The position numbers and the translations under genes were made by a program. The notes beneath the pieces are model-generated. The model did no database searches, was not told the DNA's origin, and worked only from the letters and a program-made list of their open reading frames with translations. Positions 30,655 through 31,142 of a DNA stretch of 31,142 nt are shown here, one piece after another; within the stretch, counting starts at the first letter, position 1, and each line of letters begins with the position of its first letter. The stretch spans positions 1-31,142 of the forward strand of contig JAWOFN010000050.1 of NCBI GenBank assembly GCA_046497505.1, written 5' to 3'. The stretch comes from JAWOFN01 sp046497505 [NCBI: bacterium]. Its GTDB lineage: Bacteria; Blakebacterota; Blakebacteria; Blakebacterales.

Positions 30655-31142
30655 ATGTCCCCCGCCCCAACCCATCGGCTGCCCGCGCCGCTCCGCGGCC
30701 TGCTCCTCTGGCTCGGTCTCCCCCTCCTGGTGGTCGGTGCCGGCAGGGCCCTGGACCCCCTCACCGGCGCCCCTTCCCTGCACCCCCTCTGGGCGGTCCC
30801 GGGGGTCCTCGCTGCCGCAGCGGGACTCGGCCTGGCCCGGTGGGCCCAGCTGCAGCGGGCCATGCTCGGGAGCCCCCCCGACCCCCGCCTTGCGGCGGGC
30901 GCCTCCGGCGGGTTCCACGCCGACGGTGCCTACCGCCTCTGCCGCCACCCGGAGTACGTCGGGCTGACCCTCTACCTGCTGGGGTGGTCCGCCGCCTCCC
31001 GCAGCCCCTCTGCCGCGGGGCTGACCCTGCTCCTGCTCCCTGCCTGGGTGGTGTGGGTGCTGCTCGTGGAGGAGCCGGGGCTGACGGCACGCTACGGTCC
31101 CCGGGCCGCGGAGTGGCGGGAAGAGACCCCCCTGTTCCCCCG
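30655..31142 (+). CDS. Isoprenylcysteine carboxyl methyltransferase-like (ICMT/PEMT-fold) membrane protein, 3' end missing
   Basis: 162 residues are visible before the window ends. The ATG is at 30655; a TTG at 30646 with GGAGG a few bases upstream is an alternative start. Hydrophobic segments lie at about residues 15-27, 45-61, 100-115 and 122-140. The family signature follows: GAYRLCRHPEYVGLTLYLLGW (the RHPxYxG motif that binds S-adenosylmethionine), then EEPGLTARYGPRAAEW and ETPLFP. These are the hallmarks of the ICMT/phospholipid methyltransferase-like family. The substrate is unknown; bacterial members methylate lipids or small molecules, or are unassigned. It is transcribed divergently from secD. 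Confidence 0.8.
   Translation, partial: MSPAPTHRLPAPLRGLLLWLGLPLLVVGAGRALDPLTGAPSLHPLWAVPGVLAAAAGLGLARWAQLQRAMLGSPPDPRLAAGASGGFHADGAYRLCRHPEYVGLTLYLLGWSAASRSPSAAGLTLLLLPAWVVWVLLVEEPGLTARYGPRAAEWREETPLFP

Noticed and set aside
30509-30670. N-terminal extension of SecD to 30670
   Set aside because: It would cross the predicted promoter and adds a non-homologous Arg/Pro-rich segment before the first membrane helix.
1-31142. CRISPR arrays, insertion sequences, prophage or integrase genes
   Set aside because: I found no spaced direct repeats, transposase-like proteins, terminal inverted repeats or attachment-type duplications; the only tandem repeat is inside the OmpA-like gene.

Overview
The window is GC-rich, densely packed bacterial DNA. 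I infer a member of the Fibrobacterota-Chlorobiota-Bacteroidota (FCB) supergroup, most likely Gemmatimonadota. The grounds are the combination of protein families: a periplasmic M14 peptidase, the uncharacterised exported 'asparagine synthetase B' family, DUF4159, DUF4175, DUF5683, a lamin-tail protein with a C-terminal FlgD-like/type-IX-like sorting domain, and a bacterial ceramide cassette. There is no sign of phage, insertion sequence, CRISPR or recent transfer. The window reads as chromosomal backbone.

Left part (1-6.3 kb): the end of a single-domain response regulator; a 383-bp gap that may hold a decayed coding fragment; an OmpA-like outer-membrane protein with four exact-period 90-bp calcium-binding repeats; a convergent TusA-like protein and a large exported zinc carboxypeptidase on the minus strand; and a divergent membrane-anchored lytic transglycosylase. 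Middle-left (6.3-9.9 kb): an extended-SDR NAD(P)-dependent reductase faces away from a translationally coupled pair, a serine-palmitoyltransferase-like alpha-oxoamine synthase and a YghO/BcerS-like acyltransferase. Together these look like the three core steps of bacterial ceramide synthesis. Middle (9.9-16.6 kb): rmuC (possibly leaderless), a 1,058-residue secreted lamin-tail protein, a G-rich divergent promoter region, and an ECF sigma factor followed by a membrane protein with a bactofilin-like domain instead of an anti-sigma factor.

Right part (16.6-30.5 kb): about 14 kb with every gene on the minus strand, many overlapping by 4 bp. In transcription order: secD, secF, DUF4159, DUF4175, a TPR protein, an 'asparagine synthetase B'-family protein, murQ, ridA, a strong palindrome, selD, tRNA-Sec, a diacylglycerol-kinase-family lipid kinase and a DUF5683 protein. 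The best hidden features are here. selD is itself a selenoprotein gene: an in-frame UGA at codon 17 replaces the catalytic cysteine, a SECIS-like hairpin follows directly, and the tRNA that decodes it (anticodon UCA) lies 15 bp downstream. A plain ORF reading loses the first 41 residues. The secDF-DUF4159-DUF4175-TPR-AsnB-like-murQ block is the best candidate for an undescribed cell-envelope system. The window ends inside a divergent isoprenylcysteine-methyltransferase-like membrane protein gene.
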